Shown here piece by piece: positions 18,487 through 28,516 of a stretch of 64,000 nt of DNA. The notes beneath the pieces were generated by a model. That model ran no database searches. It was not told the DNA's origin and saw only the letters and a list, made by a program, of their open reading frames with translations. Location of the stretch: contig NZ_CXOP01000002.1 of assembly GCF_001269345.1 (NCBI RefSeq), positions 496,853 through 560,852 of the forward strand, in the 5' to 3' direction. The first letter of the stretch is position 1. Each line of letters opens with the position of its first letter. Made by a program: the position numbers and the translations under genes. This DNA is from Limnohabitans sp. 2KL-27 (lineage in GTDB: Bacteria > Pseudomonadota > Gammaproteobacteria > Burkholderiales > Burkholderiaceae_C).

Positions 18487-18505
18487 CCCCGGGTCAAGCC
18501 CGGGG
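18487..18505. repeat. CCCCGGG palindrome downstream of mmsA
   Basis: CCCCGGG-TCAAG-CCCGGGG is a 7-bp perfect inverted repeat that lies 39 bases after the mmsA stop. Read leftward it is followed by GTCCGTTTCAAC, a poor T tract. It could act as an mmsA transcript end or be one copy of a dispersed palindromic element; only one copy was noticed in this window. Confidence 0.5.
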
Positions 18506-18543
18506 CCACCATGCGCCAACCTGACCCGGTTGGACTGGCGCTG

Positions 18544-20055
18544 TTACTTGGCTGTGGGCATCACAAATTCCGCACCCTTGCCAATGCTTTCAGGCCAGCG
18601 CTGCATGATGGACTTTTGCTTGGTGTAAAAGCGCACGCCCTCTTCGCCGTAGGCGTGCATGTCGCCAAACAGCGAACGCTTCCAGCCGCCAAAGCCGTGC
18701 CAGGCCATGGGCACCGGGATCGGCACGTTGATGCCGACCATGCCGACCTGGATGCGGCGCGAAAACTCGCGTGCCACGTTGCCGTCGCGGGTGAAGCAGG
18801 AGACGCCATTGCCGAACTCGTGGTCGTTGATGATCTGCACCGCCGTGCCGAAGTCGGGCACGCGCACGCAGCTCAGCACCGGGCCAAAAATCTCTTCCTT
18901 GTAGATCTTCATGTCGGTGGTCACGTGGTCGAACAGCGTGCCGCCCAGCCAGAAGCCTTGCTCGCAGCCTGCACCGGCTTTGGCGCCGTCAAAGGCGCGG
19001 CCATCCACCAGCAGCTTCGCGCCCTCGGCCACGCCGGCGTCGATGTAACCCTTGATGCGCTGACGCGCGGCGTCGGTCACGATGGGGCCCATCTCGGCGG
19101 CCAGGTTCTCACCGTTGAGCACTTGCAGGGCCTTTGTGCGCTCAACCAGCTTGGGCAGGATCTTGTCGGCCACATCGCCCACCAGCACCGCCACCGAAAT
19201 CGCCATGCAACGCTCGCCGGCCGAGCCGTAGCCCGCGCCAATCAAAGCGTCCACGGTTTGGTCGATGTCGGCGTCGGGCATCACCACCAGGTGGTTCTTC
19301 GCGCCCCCCAGGGCTTGCACGCGCTTGCCGTGGTGCGCACCGGTTTCATAAATGTAGTTGGCAATCGGGGTGGAGCCCACGAAGCTGATGGCCTTCACAT
19401 CGGGGTGCTCGAGCAGCGCGTCGACGGCTTCTTTGTCGCCTTGCACCACGTTGAACACGCCGTCGGGCAGACCGGCTTTTTTCAGCAACTCGGCCATGAA
19501 CAGCGACGGTGTCGGGTCGGTCGGGCTGGGTTTGAGGATGAAGGTGTTGCCCGCCGCAATCGCGACCGGGAACATCCACATGGGCACCATCACAGGAAAG
19601 TTGAAGGGCGTGATGCCGGCCACCACGCCCAGGGGCTGGCGCATCGTCCAGTTGTCGATGCCCGTTGACACCTGCTCGGTGTAGTCGCCCTTGAGCAACT
19701 GGGGGATGCCGGTGGCAAATTCCACGATGTCGATGCCGCGCGAGACTTCGCCCTGCGCGTCGGTGAAGACCTTGCCGTGTTCGGCGGTGATCATGTGGGC
19801 CAGCTCGTCCTTGTGCAGGTTCAGCAGCTCCAAAAACTTGAACATCACGCGGGCTCGGCGCAGGGGCGGCGTGTCGGCCCAGGCGGGGAAGGCGGCTTGG
19901 GCGGCGGCCACGGCTTGGGCCACTTCGGCGCTGTTGGCCAGGGCCACGTGGCCGGTGACAGCCCCTGAAGCAGGGTTGGTGACAGGCTGGCTGCGGCCCG
20001 AAGCGCCTGCAGCCACTTGGCCGTTGATGTAGTGGCCGATTTGGGAAATGCTCAT
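18544..20055 (-). CDS. mmsA: CoA-acylating methylmalonate-semialdehyde dehydrogenase
   Basis: A 503-residue aldehyde dehydrogenase superfamily enzyme. The catalytic Cys283 lies in [11 protein letters not shown], and the NAD site is marked by [11 protein letters not shown] and [24 protein letters not shown] replaces the catalytic Glu region, as in the CoA-acylating MMSDH group. It converts malonate or methylmalonate semialdehyde to acetyl- or propionyl-CoA in valine, beta-alanine and inositol breakdown. A promoter lies at 20122-20150, and a LysR-type operator lies between it and the divergent LysR gene. Confidence 0.95.
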   Translation of the reverse strand: MSISQIGHYINGQVAAGASGRSQPVTNPASGAVTGHVALANSAEVAQAVAAAQAAFPAWADTPPLRRARVMFKFLELLNLHKDELAHMITAEHGKVFTDAQGEVSRGIDIVEFATGIPQLLKGDYTEQVSTGIDNWTMRQPLGVVAGITPFNFPVMVPMWMFPVAIAAGNTFILKPSPTDPTPSLFMAELLKKAGLPDGVFNVVQGDKEAVDALLEHPDVKAISFVGSTPIANYIYETGAHHGKRVQALGGAKNHLVVMPDADIDQTVDALIGAGYGSAGERCMAISVAVLVGDVADKILPKLVERTKALQVLNGENLAAEMGPIVTDAARQRIKGYIDAGVAEGAKLLVDGRAFDGAKAGAGCEQGFWLGGTLFDHVTTDMKIYKEEIFGPVLSCVRVPDFGTAVQIINDHEFGNGVSCFTRDGNVAREFSRRIQVGMVGINVPIPVPMAWHGFGGWKRSLFGDMHAYGEEGVRFYTKQKSIMQRWPESIGKGAEFVMPTAK

Positions 20056-20121
20056 CTGGGACTTTCGTTGTGAATGTGGGAGCGCGCCCCTGCGCGCGAA
20101 GGTTTTTTGTGCAAGCTGTTC

Positions 20122-20150
20122 AGTTTAGGCACCACCGCCACCGCCTGCAA
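20122..20150 (-). promoter_or_regulatory. Predicted sigma-70 promoter of mmsA
   Basis: Leftward, TTGCAG (20150-20145) and TAAACT (20127-20122) are 17 bases apart. Transcription would start near 20115, giving a leader of about 60 bases that includes a GCGCGC-CCCT-GCGCGC hairpin. The operator at 20169-20190 is centred near -65, where LysR regulators bind to activate. Confidence 0.6.
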
Positions 20151-20168
20151 TGCCGCAAATCTGAATTG

Positions 20169-20190
20169 ATTGTTCAAAATAGTGAACAAT
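20169..20190. promoter_or_regulatory. LysR-type operator between mmsA and its regulator
   Basis: ATTGTTCA-N6-TGAACAAT is a perfect 22-base dyad. It contains the T-N11-A LysR box (T20174 to A20186). It lies 6 bases upstream of the LysR ATG and at about -65 of the predicted mmsA promoter. This is the usual geometry for one site that activates the target and represses the regulator. Confidence 0.82.
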
Positions 20191-20196
20191 GTATGC

Positions 20197-21144
20197 ATGG
20201 AAGAGCAAAAAATCAACGCCCTCTGGACCCACCTGCACTGGCTGAGCGTGCTGGCGCAGCAAGGCAGTTACACGGCCGCCGCTGCCCGGCTGGGGGTGAG
20301 CAAGGCCGCCATGAGCCAGCGCATCGCCGAGCTGGAGCGTGCCGCCAAAGTCACCTTGGTGCAGCGCACCACCCGCAGCCTGCGCCTGACCGAGGCGGGC
20401 CAAAAGCTGGTGGACGAAACCCGTACCGCGTTCGAGCAGATCGCGCAGAGCTTCGCCCAGGTGCGTGACCTGGCCGAGCAGCCCAGCGGCTTATTGCGCG
20501 TGACCGCCCCTGTGGCACTGGCCCGCCAGCAACTGGTGCCGTTGATCGCCGCTTTCTTGCAAGACTTTCCGGATGTGCGCATCGAGTTGGACCTGTCCGA
20601 CCGCTTGAGCGCCTTGGCCACCGAAGGCTATGACCTGGCCATTCGCCACACGGCCCGCCCACCCGACACCCATGTGGCTTGGGTGCTGTGCCCCACCCAA
20701 TCGGTGCTGGTGGCCACCCGCGCATATCTGCGCCAGCATGGCGAGCCGCAAAGCCCTGCCGAGTTGCAAGCCCACAACTGCCTGCATTACCCCCGCTCGC
20801 AAGACACCCCGGCGTGGACCTTCGAGCCGCGAGGGGGCGTTGGTGGCGCTTCAGAAATCCGTGAGCGGGTCACTGTGCCGGTGACCGGCAACTTCGCCGC
20901 CAACAACAGCGAAGCCCTGCGCGAAGCGGCCTTGACGGGCGCGGGCATCGCCCTCATGCCCGACTTCAGTGCCCAGGCCGAGTTGCGCCAAGGGCATCTG
21001 GTCCGCGTCTTGCCCGACTGGCAGCCTGTGGGGGCATTTGCCGAAACCATCTACGCCATCCGCCCTTACGCACCGCATGTGCCCCGCGCCGTGGCGGCGC
21101 TGGTCGCGCATTTGAAGAAGGGTTTGGCGCCCGGTTTTGCTTGA
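20197..21144 (+). CDS. LysR-family transcriptional regulator, likely regulator of mmsA
   Basis: 315 residues. The N-terminal winged helix-turn-helix spans about residues 8-66 (WLSVLAQQGSYTAAAARLGV, then SKAAMSQRIAELE). The rest is a periplasmic-binding-protein-like effector domain of the kind that ends GIALMPDFSAQAEL. The ATG at 20197 is chosen; a TTG at 20170 would lie inside the operator and is less likely. It diverges from mmsA, and the shared palindrome makes mmsA the probable target. The inducer is unknown; a semialdehyde or branched-chain or beta-amino acid catabolite is a guess. Confidence 0.92.
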   Translation: MEEQKINALWTHLHWLSVLAQQGSYTAAAARLGVSKAAMSQRIAELERAAKVTLVQRTTRSLRLTEAGQKLVDETRTAFEQIAQSFAQVRDLAEQPSGLLRVTAPVALARQQLVPLIAAFLQDFPDVRIELDLSDRLSALATEGYDLAIRHTARPPDTHVAWVLCPTQSVLVATRAYLRQHGEPQSPAELQAHNCLHYPRSQDTPAWTFEPRGGVGGASEIRERVTVPVTGNFAANNSEALREAALTGAGIALMPDFSAQAELRQGHLVRVLPDWQPVGAFAETIYAIRPYAPHVPRAVAALVAHLKKGLAPGFA

Positions 21145-21147
21145 GGG

Positions 21148-21783
21148 TCAGCGTCCGGCCAGAACCGGAAACAGTTTGTGCAGCCCGTCGGCCATCACTT
21201 CGACCGCGAGCGCCGCCAGGATCAGGCCCATCAGCCGGGTCATGACGTTGATGCCGGTTTTGCCCAAAATCCGCGCAATCGGCGTGGCCAGTGAAAAGCA
21301 CAAGGCCGTGGCCAGGGCGATGACCACGCCGTAGCCGACCAAGGTGCCCAGTTGGGCGAAGTTCTTGGCTTTTTCGGCATAAATCACCACGGTGGACATG
21401 GTGGCTGGGCCGGTCAGCAGCGGGATGGTCAGCGGCACAACGGCGATGCTGGCCCCCACCGCCGCTTTGGCTTCGGCGTCGTGCACTTCGTCGGCATTGG
21501 CCCGTGCCTCGGCGGGTTGGGCGTTGAGCATCGACAGGGCCGAGGTGAGCAGCAGCATGCCGCCGCCGACCTGGAAGCTGGCCAGGGAGATGCCGAAAAA
21601 TTCGAGAATTTGCAGGCCCAGCAAGGCGCTGGCCGCGATCACCACAAAGGCAGAAAAAGACGACACCCAAATCGTTTTTTGGCGTTGGGCTGGGCTGAAG
21701 CCCTGGGTGTAGTGGATGAAGAAGGGCACGATGGCCAGCGGGTTGACGATGGCCAGCAGGGTGATGAGTGGTTTGAAGTCCAT
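21148..21783 (-). CDS. MarC family integral membrane protein
   Basis: 211 residues with six transmembrane helices. Family features are the start FKPLITLLAIVNPLAIVPFF, VGGGMLLLTSALSML and VVPLTIPLLTGPATMSTVVIY. A hydrophilic loop of about 30 residues lies between helices 3 and 4. The stop is three bases from the convergent LysR stop. MarC proteins have no firm function despite their name (once linked to multiple antibiotic resistance). It follows the MaoC gene by 19 bases and may be cotranscribed. Confidence 0.92.
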   Translation of the reverse strand: MDFKPLITLLAIVNPLAIVPFFIHYTQGFSPAQRQKTIWVSSFSAFVVIAASALLGLQILEFFGISLASFQVGGGMLLLTSALSMLNAQPAEARANADEVHDAEAKAAVGASIAVVPLTIPLLTGPATMSTVVIYAEKAKNFAQLGTLVGYGVVIALATALCFSLATPIARILGKTGINVMTRLMGLILAALAVEVMADGLHKLFPVLAGR

Positions 21784-21802
21784 CGCCCGATTGTGCGCCG
21801 CT

Positions 21803-22276
21803 TCAGCTCGGTTCTATGGCTGCGGGCGTGCGGCGGCGGAACATGCCCCAGCCTTCCATGTGCAGCACTTTGTCGCCATGCTGGTTGAACATCTCCCACA
21901 GGTTGCGCGTCATGCCCACATCCGGGCGTTTGCCCATGGGCTTGGTCTCGAGCACCGTGCTTTGCAGGCGCAAGGTGTCGCCCGGGTACACCGGCTTGAG
22001 CCATTTGATGCCTTCCAGACCCGGTGAGCCCAGGCTCGAGGTTTCGTGCAGGAAGTTGGTCACCATCAGCCGCATGGCCATGGCGCAGGTGTGCCAGCCG
22101 CTGGCCGACAGGGCGCCAAAGACCGAGTCCTTGGCCGCTTCGTCGTCCAGGTGAAAGGGCTGCGGGTCAAACTGGGTGGCAAAAGCAATGATCTCTTCGC
22201 GGGTGGGCGTGATGGTGCCCAGGTCGCGCACCTGGCCGGTGGCCATGTCTTCCCAGTGGTACTTGATCTCGGCCAT
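21803..22276 (-). CDS. MaoC-like hot-dog-fold dehydratase
   Basis: 157 residues. The hot-dog fold hydratase signature is visible: ITPTREEIIAFATQFDPQPFHLD (catalytic Asp and His) and FGALSASGWHTCAMAMRLM. The start codon overlaps the SDR stop by one base (TGATG), so the two are translated together. Likely an enoyl-CoA hydratase or hydroxyacyl-CoA dehydratase acting beside the SDR in acyl-CoA metabolism. The substrate is not readable. Confidence 0.9.
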   Translation of the reverse strand: MAEIKYHWEDMATGQVRDLGTITPTREEIIAFATQFDPQPFHLDDEAAKDSVFGALSASGWHTCAMAMRLMVTNFLHETSSLGSPGLEGIKWLKPVYPGDTLRLQSTVLETKPMGKRPDVGMTRNLWEMFNQHGDKVLHMEGWGMFRRRTPAAIEPS

Positions 22277-23022
22277 CAGCGGCCTCCCGAAATGTCCAGA
22301 AAGCTCATGGTGGTGTAGCTGGCGTTGTCCGACAGCAGCCACACAATGCCCTCGGCCACTTCTTGGGCCGTGCCGCCGCGCCCCACGGGCACCAGGTGCT
22401 GCAGCGTTTTGACGCGGTCGGGCAAGCCGCCTGATGCATGGATCTCGGTTTCGATGAGGCCGGGGCGCACAGCGTTGACGCGGATGCCTTCGGCGGCGAC
22501 CTCCTTGGCCAGACCGATGGTGAAAGCATCGATCGCGCCTTTGGCGGTGGCGTAGTCCACATACTGGCCTGGTGAACCCAGGCGCGATGCCGCACTCGAC
22601 ACATTGACGATGCTGCCACCTTCGCCGCCGTGTTTGTGGCTCATGCGGCGCACGGCCTCGCGGGCGCAGATCATGCTGCCGATCACGTTGATGTCAAACA
22701 TGCGTTTCCATCGGACCACGCTCATCTCGTCCACACGGGCGGTCACATCGACCACGCCGGCGTTGTTGACCAAGCCGGTCAGGCGTCCGAATTTGGCGTC
22801 AATGTGCTCGAACATGCGCAGCACCTGGTCCTCCTGCGCCACATCGGCCTGCACCGACATGGCTTGCCCGCCCGAGGCGCGGATCTGGCGCACCACTTCG
22901 TCGGCGGCCAGCGAATTGGCGGTGTAATTCACCGCCACGGACCAGCCGTTTTGAGCCGCCAACAAGGCGGTGGCCGCCCCGATGCCCCGGCTGCCGCCGG
23001 TCACCAACAAGACCTTGTTCAT
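22276..23022 (-). CDS. Short-chain dehydrogenase/reductase
   Basis: 248 residues. Cofactor motif TGGSRGIG at residues 8-15, NNAG at 86-89, catalytic Ser142/143 and the YATAK motif with Tyr157 and Lys161. The C terminus SFLDISGGR is typical of FabG-like members. NADP use is suggested by Ser-Arg in the glycine motif. It is the first gene of the SDR-MaoC(-marC) leftward unit and diverges from the isomerase gene at 23100. Confidence 0.93.
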   Translation of the reverse strand: MNKVLLVTGGSRGIGAATALLAAQNGWSVAVNYTANSLAADEVVRQIRASGGQAMSVQADVAQEDQVLRMFEHIDAKFGRLTGLVNNAGVVDVTARVDEMSVVRWKRMFDINVIGSMICAREAVRRMSHKHGGEGGSIVNVSSAASRLGSPGQYVDYATAKGAIDAFTIGLAKEVAAEGIRVNAVRPGLIETEIHASGGLPDRVKTLQHLVPVGRGGTAQEVAEGIVWLLSDNASYTTMSFLDISGGR

Positions 23023-23099
23023 CGCGTGTCTCCTGCAAAAATAGCTGCTTGCGGTTAAAACCGTGGCTTCAAAGATTACACAACACACAAGGAGACAGC

Positions 23100-23702
23100 A
23101 TGGGTCGCACAGTGGACTATTACTTCGCCCCGCAAAGCCCCTGGGCATATTTGGGCCACCAGCGCCTGGCCGACATCGTGCAGCGCACCGGTGCCACGGT
23201 GCGCGTCATGCCCATTGACCTGGGCGGTAAGGTGTTCCCGATTTCGGGCGGCTTGCCCTTGGGGCAGCGTGCGCCGCAGCGCCAAGCCTACCGTTTGGTG
23301 GAGATGCAGCGATTCAGCCAGCACTTGAATGTGCCCTTGAACCTCAAGCCCAAGTATTTCCCCGTGGGCGGCGACGATGCGGCCCGGCTGATCATCGCCG
23401 CCGATCTGGCACAAGGCCAGCAGGCCGCCATGAAAATTGCGGGCGCGATTTTGGCGGCTTGCTGGGCGCAAGAGCGCAACATGGCCGACGACACGGTGCT
23501 GGCCGAGTTGCTGAGCGAGCAGGGCCTGCCGGGCCAGTGGATGGCGGCTTCGCGCACCCAGGGGGTGCAAGAGCGCTACGAAAGCCACACCCAGTCGGCC
23601 ATCGATGCGGGGGTGTTTGGCGCACCGAGCTATGTGGTCGATGGCGAGATTTTCTGGGGCCAGGACCGTCTTGACTTTGTCGAGCGTGCGCTGGCCCGTT
23701 GA
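23100..23702 (+). CDS. DsbA-family / 2-hydroxychromene-2-carboxylate isomerase-like protein
   Basis: 200 residues with a thioredoxin-like fold and the kappa-GST features of NahD: DYYFAPQSPWAYLGHQRL with the active Ser at the N terminus, and FGAPSYVVDGEIFWGQDRLDFVERAL at the C terminus. No CxxC is present, so it is not a disulfide oxidoreductase. AAGGAG (23089-23094) supports the start. NahD-type enzymes use glutathione to isomerise ring-cleavage products. It is followed by a dienelactone hydrolase after 27 bases, which would fit aromatic breakdown, though no ring-cleaving gene is nearby. Confidence 0.87.
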   Translation: MGRTVDYYFAPQSPWAYLGHQRLADIVQRTGATVRVMPIDLGGKVFPISGGLPLGQRAPQRQAYRLVEMQRFSQHLNVPLNLKPKYFPVGGDDAARLIIAADLAQGQQAAMKIAGAILAACWAQERNMADDTVLAELLSEQGLPGQWMAASRTQGVQERYESHTQSAIDAGVFGAPSYVVDGEIFWGQDRLDFVERALAR

Positions 23703-23729
23703 ACGCAGTTGTCACTGAAAGGCAAACAC

Positions 23730-24422
23730 ATGGGAACGATGATGGAACTGCACAGCGCAGACGGCACAGCAGTGCCCGCCTACGAGGCTCGACCTGCAGG
23801 CATACCCAAGGGGGCTGTGGTGGTGATTCAGGAGATTTTTGGCGTCAACAGCCACATCCGCGCTGTGGCCGACGGCTATGCCGCCGAGGGTTACCTGGCG
23901 GTGGCTCCGGCCGCCTTTCACCGCGTCAAACCATGGGTGACGCTGGGGTACACCGATGCGGACATGGGCGAAGGCTTTGGCTACAAAACAGCGGTCGAGG
24001 CCTTGCCCGCGCCGGGTGTGATGCAGGACATTCAGGCCGCCATTGACCATGCGGCGCAGGCCTCAGGCGGCAAGAAAGTGGGCATCGTGGGTTATTGCTG
24101 GGGCGGCTTGCTGACCTGGCGTGCGGCCTGCACCTTGTCCGGCCTGAGCGCGGCAGTGCCGTATTACGGTGGGGGTATGACCACAGAGGTGGAAGCCGCC
24201 CGTCAGCCTCGCGTGCCTGTTCTGGCGCACTTTGCCGAGGAGGACAAGTGGATTGCGTTGGACACGGTGGTCGCATTCCAAAAGGCTCACCCCGAAGTGG
24301 CCGTCCACACCTATGCGGCGCATCACGGCTTCAACTGCGACCAGCGTGGTTCTTGGCATGCGCCTTCGGCCCAGCTGGCGCGGGAGCGTACGTTGGCCTT
24401 TTTCAAACAGCACATGGGCTGA
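23730..24422 (+). CDS. Dienelactone hydrolase family protein
   Basis: 230 residues of alpha/beta hydrolase fold. The DLH triad is complete: Cys123 in GYCWGG, Asp172 in FAEEDKW and His199 in HHGF, with Glu35 in VIQEIFGVN. GAAAGG-like GAAAGG (23717-23722) precedes the ATG at 23730; an upstream TTG at 23709 is less likely. DLH converts dienelactones to maleylacetate in chlorocatechol pathways, but many paralogs act on other esters. Confidence 0.92.
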   Translation: MGTMMELHSADGTAVPAYEARPAGIPKGAVVVIQEIFGVNSHIRAVADGYAAEGYLAVAPAAFHRVKPWVTLGYTDADMGEGFGYKTAVEALPAPGVMQDIQAAIDHAAQASGGKKVGIVGYCWGGLLTWRAACTLSGLSAAVPYYGGGMTTEVEAARQPRVPVLAHFAEEDKWIALDTVVAFQKAHPEVAVHTYAAHHGFNCDQRGSWHAPSAQLARERTLAFFKQHMG

Positions 24423-24431
24423 TCTGGCCGA

Positions 24432-26674
<2,243 letters not shown>

Positions 26675-26750
26675 TCAGGCGGCAGTCCGGGTCCGCAAGG
26701 CGGCCCTGTTGTATCAAATACCAAAAAGCACATAAATGCAAAACATGTGC

Positions 26751-26779
26751 TTGTTATTGGTTTTGTTATTTGCTAAATT
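26751..26779 (+). promoter_or_regulatory. Predicted sigma-70 promoter of small RNA candidate
   Basis: TTGTTA (26751-26756) and TAAATT (26774-26779) stand 17 bases apart in the most AT-rich piece of this part of the window. Each box matches the consensus at four of six positions. The start would be about 26786, directly ahead of a hairpin. Confidence 0.5.
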
Positions 26780-26785
26780 GCACTC

Positions 26786-26886
26786 CGGGCAGCTTGCTGC
26801 CTCCCGCTTTTCCTCCCTGAGCGGGGCCCTGACGCGGTAACGCCAAGGGGCTTCCTGCCCTCGGCCTCAGGCCGGGGGTTTTTTTT
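26786..26886 (+). ncRNA. Candidate small RNA, about 100 nt, between hemB and hemJ
   Basis: From the predicted start the RNA would fold as hairpin 1 (GGCAG-CTTG-CTGCC, 26788-26801), a central hairpin (GCCCT/AGGGGC around GCG-GTAA-CGC, about 26825-26851) and the terminator hairpin. No open frame of note is present. The alternative is an attenuated leader of hemJ, whose ATG is 52 bases beyond the T tract. I do not recognise the family; it is not 6S, 4.5S, tmRNA or RNase P RNA by length or motif. Confidence 0.5.
26858..26886 (+). terminator. Rho-independent terminator with eight T
   Basis: CCCTCGGCC and GGCCGGGGG pair over 9 bp (one T-G) around TCA, followed by eight T (26879-26886). No rightward protein gene precedes it, as hemB is leftward. 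It therefore ends an RNA made within the intergenic region. Confidence 0.9.
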
Positions 26887-26937
26887 GCCTGCGCAAGACA
26901 AGGGGCAGACCCCGCCATCACTGACTACACTTGAGCC

Positions 26938-27366
26938 ATGCTCTGGATCAAAGCCCTCCACATCGTTTTCATTGCCAGCTGGTTTGCGGGTCTGTTCTAC
27001 CTGCCGCGGATTTTCGTCAATCTGGCAATGGTCGAGCCTGGCTCGGTCGCGGAACGGGCGCGTTTGCTGTTGATGTCGCGCAAGCTCTACCGCTTCATGA
27101 CCATTTTGGCCATCCCGGCCCTGGCTTTGGGGTTGTGGCTTTGGCTGTATCACGGCATTGGCCTCGGTTCGGGGCAGGGCTGGATGCATGCCAAGCTGCT
27201 GATTGTGTTGGCCTTGCTCGGCTACCACCACAGCTGTGGTGTTTTGCTGCGCAAATTCGAGAGCGGTCAGATGCAGCGCAGCCACGTCTGGTTTCGCTGG
27301 TTCAATGAGGCGCCGGTGTTGATGATGGTGGCGGCCGTCATTTTGGTGGTGGTCAAGCCGTTTTAA
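26938..27366 (+). CDS. hemJ: Protoporphyrinogen IX oxidase HemJ (CopD-like)
   Basis: 142 residues with four transmembrane helices, the length of the HemJ (formerly UPF0093) family. Marks are LWIKALHIVFIASWFAGLFY with the conserved His8, YLPRIFVNLAM, and MSRKLYRFMTILAIPALALG. Family knowledge: HemJ oxidises protoporphyrinogen IX to protoporphyrin IX at the inner membrane in bacteria lacking HemG and HemY. Its position facing hemB supports the call. vanZ-like follows within 10 bases. Confidence 0.9.
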   Translation: MLWIKALHIVFIASWFAGLFYLPRIFVNLAMVEPGSVAERARLLLMSRKLYRFMTILAIPALALGLWLWLYHGIGLGSGQGWMHAKLLIVLALLGYHHSCGVLLRKFESGQMQRSHVWFRWFNEAPVLMMVAAVILVVVKPF

Positions 27367-27375
27367 GTGGCGAAC

Positions 27376-28491
27376 ATGCGCGCCACCCCACTGCGCACAA
27401 CGGCCGCTTGGCCCCTGGTATGGATCTATGCGGTCCTGATCGTCTATGCCAGCCTCTATCCTTTTGACAGTTGGCGTATTCAAGGCATTGCCCCTTGGGC
27501 CTTTTTGACAGCCCCTTTGCCGCGCTACTGGACAGGTTTTGATGTCGGCTCCAACGTGGCCGGCTATGCGCCCTTTGGGTTTTTGATGGCCTTGGCCTTG
27601 CATCGGACCCGCGACCGTTGGCCCGCTGTGGCCTTGACCACCCTGACGGCAGCGGTGTTGTCCCTGACGATGGAGTCCCTGCAGATGTTCTTGCCTGTGC
27701 GGGTTCCTTCCAATGTGGATGCTGCATTGAACATCTGTGGCGCTTTCGCTGGGGCAGCCATGGCCAGCGCTTTGGAGCGGGTGGGCATGCTCGACCGCTG
27801 GAGCCGCTTTCGTGACCGTTGGTTCGTGCCCGATGCCAGTGGTGCCATGGCTTTGTTGGCGGTGTGGCCTCTGGCCTTGCTGTTTCCAGCGCCGGTGACG
27901 TTTGGTTTGGGGCAGGTGCTGGAGCGGGCTGAGGCCGCTTTGGCCCATCTTCTGGAAGACTCCCTGTTGCTGGAATGGTTGCCGTTGCGCGAGGTAGAAC
28001 TGCAACCCTTGTTGCCCGTGAGCGAAATCTTGTGCGTGGCCATCGGCTTGCTGCTGCCCTGTTTGCTGGCTTTCGGGGTGTTGCGCCTGTGGGTGCAGCG
28101 CATGGTGGTGGCGGCGCTGTTGGTCGGCGCGGGGTTCGCGGCCAGCGCTTTGTCGGCCGCGCTCACTTATGGCCCGGCCCACGCCTGGGGTTGGGTCAGC
28201 TCCGAGGTGTGGACCGGCTTGGCCTTGGCGCTTGCCGCCGGGTTGGGCCTGTCGTTCTGTGCGGCTCGGGTGTGTTGGGTGCTGGCGCTGGCGGCCTTGG
28301 TGTGGCAACTGAGCTTGCTCAACAATGCTTCGGCCGATGCCTACTTTGCCCTGACGCTGCAAACCTGGGAGCAGGGGCGCTTCATCCGCTTTCATGGCCT
28401 GAGCCAGTGGCTGGGGTGGTTGTGGCCTTATGCCTTGCTGGTGTATTTGATCCATCGCCTGTCCTCGCCCGGCCTTGCGAAAGATGCGTGA
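27376..28491 (+). CDS. VanZ family membrane protein
   Basis: 371 residues from the ATG at 27376; a GTG directly after the hemJ stop (27367) would add three. The first third is the VanZ-like domain, with YASLYPFDSWR, DVGSNVAGYAPFGFLMAL and TMESLQMFLPVRVPSNVDAA, the latter carrying the family's Glu, Arg and Asp. The remaining two thirds hold about seven further hydrophobic segments not found in minimal VanZ proteins. VanZ is linked to teicoplanin resistance, but its homologues have no agreed function. Cotranscribed with hemJ by spacing. Confidence 0.85.
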   Translation: MRATPLRTTAAWPLVWIYAVLIVYASLYPFDSWRIQGIAPWAFLTAPLPRYWTGFDVGSNVAGYAPFGFLMALALHRTRDRWPAVALTTLTAAVLSLTMESLQMFLPVRVPSNVDAALNICGAFAGAAMASALERVGMLDRWSRFRDRWFVPDASGAMALLAVWPLALLFPAPVTFGLGQVLERAEAALAHLLEDSLLLEWLPLREVELQPLLPVSEILCVAIGLLLPCLLAFGVLRLWVQRMVVAALLVGAGFAASALSAALTYGPAHAWGWVSSEVWTGLALALAAGLGLSFCAARVCWVLALAALVWQLSLLNNASADAYFALTLQTWEQGRFIRFHGLSQWLGWLWPYALLVYLIHRLSSPGLAKDA

Positions 28492-28516
28492 TCAGGTCCG
28501 GACCTAAAATTCAGGC

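Larger units (their letters stand above)
18123..18543. other. 421-base gap without a supported gene
   Basis: Between tauE and mmsA, both leftward, I find no credible protein gene. The gap holds, in leftward order: a CCCCGGG palindrome (18487-18505), a 13-bp perfect palindrome (18351-18381), about 140 unassigned bases, and a strong leftward terminator (18184-18212). The only open reading frame near the terminator encodes 32 residues (stop 18220, first ATG 18318) and lacks a ribosome-binding site. The arrangement would fit a regulated short RNA. Confidence 0.6.

Noticed and set aside
18351..18505. CRISPR or tandem repeat array
   Set aside because: The two palindromes are different sequences and occur once each; there is no direct repeat with spacers.
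20170..20196. TTG start for the LysR gene at 20170
   Set aside because: It would place the first codons inside the perfect operator dyad; the ATG at 20197 gives the usual family N terminus.
26786..26886. Identity as 6S, 4.5S, tmRNA or RNase P RNA
   Set aside because: Too short for 6S, tmRNA or RNase P RNA, and the conserved 4.5S apical loop is absent.
26786..26937. A known riboswitch controlling hemJ
   Set aside because: I could not match the hairpins to any riboswitch core I know. The terminator would suit attenuation, but no antiterminator pairing was evident.
26773..28455. Open frame of 560 codons antisense to hemJ and vanZ-like genes
   Set aside because: Gln/His/Arg-rich shadow with no domain. 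It would also run through the terminator and the small-RNA candidate.
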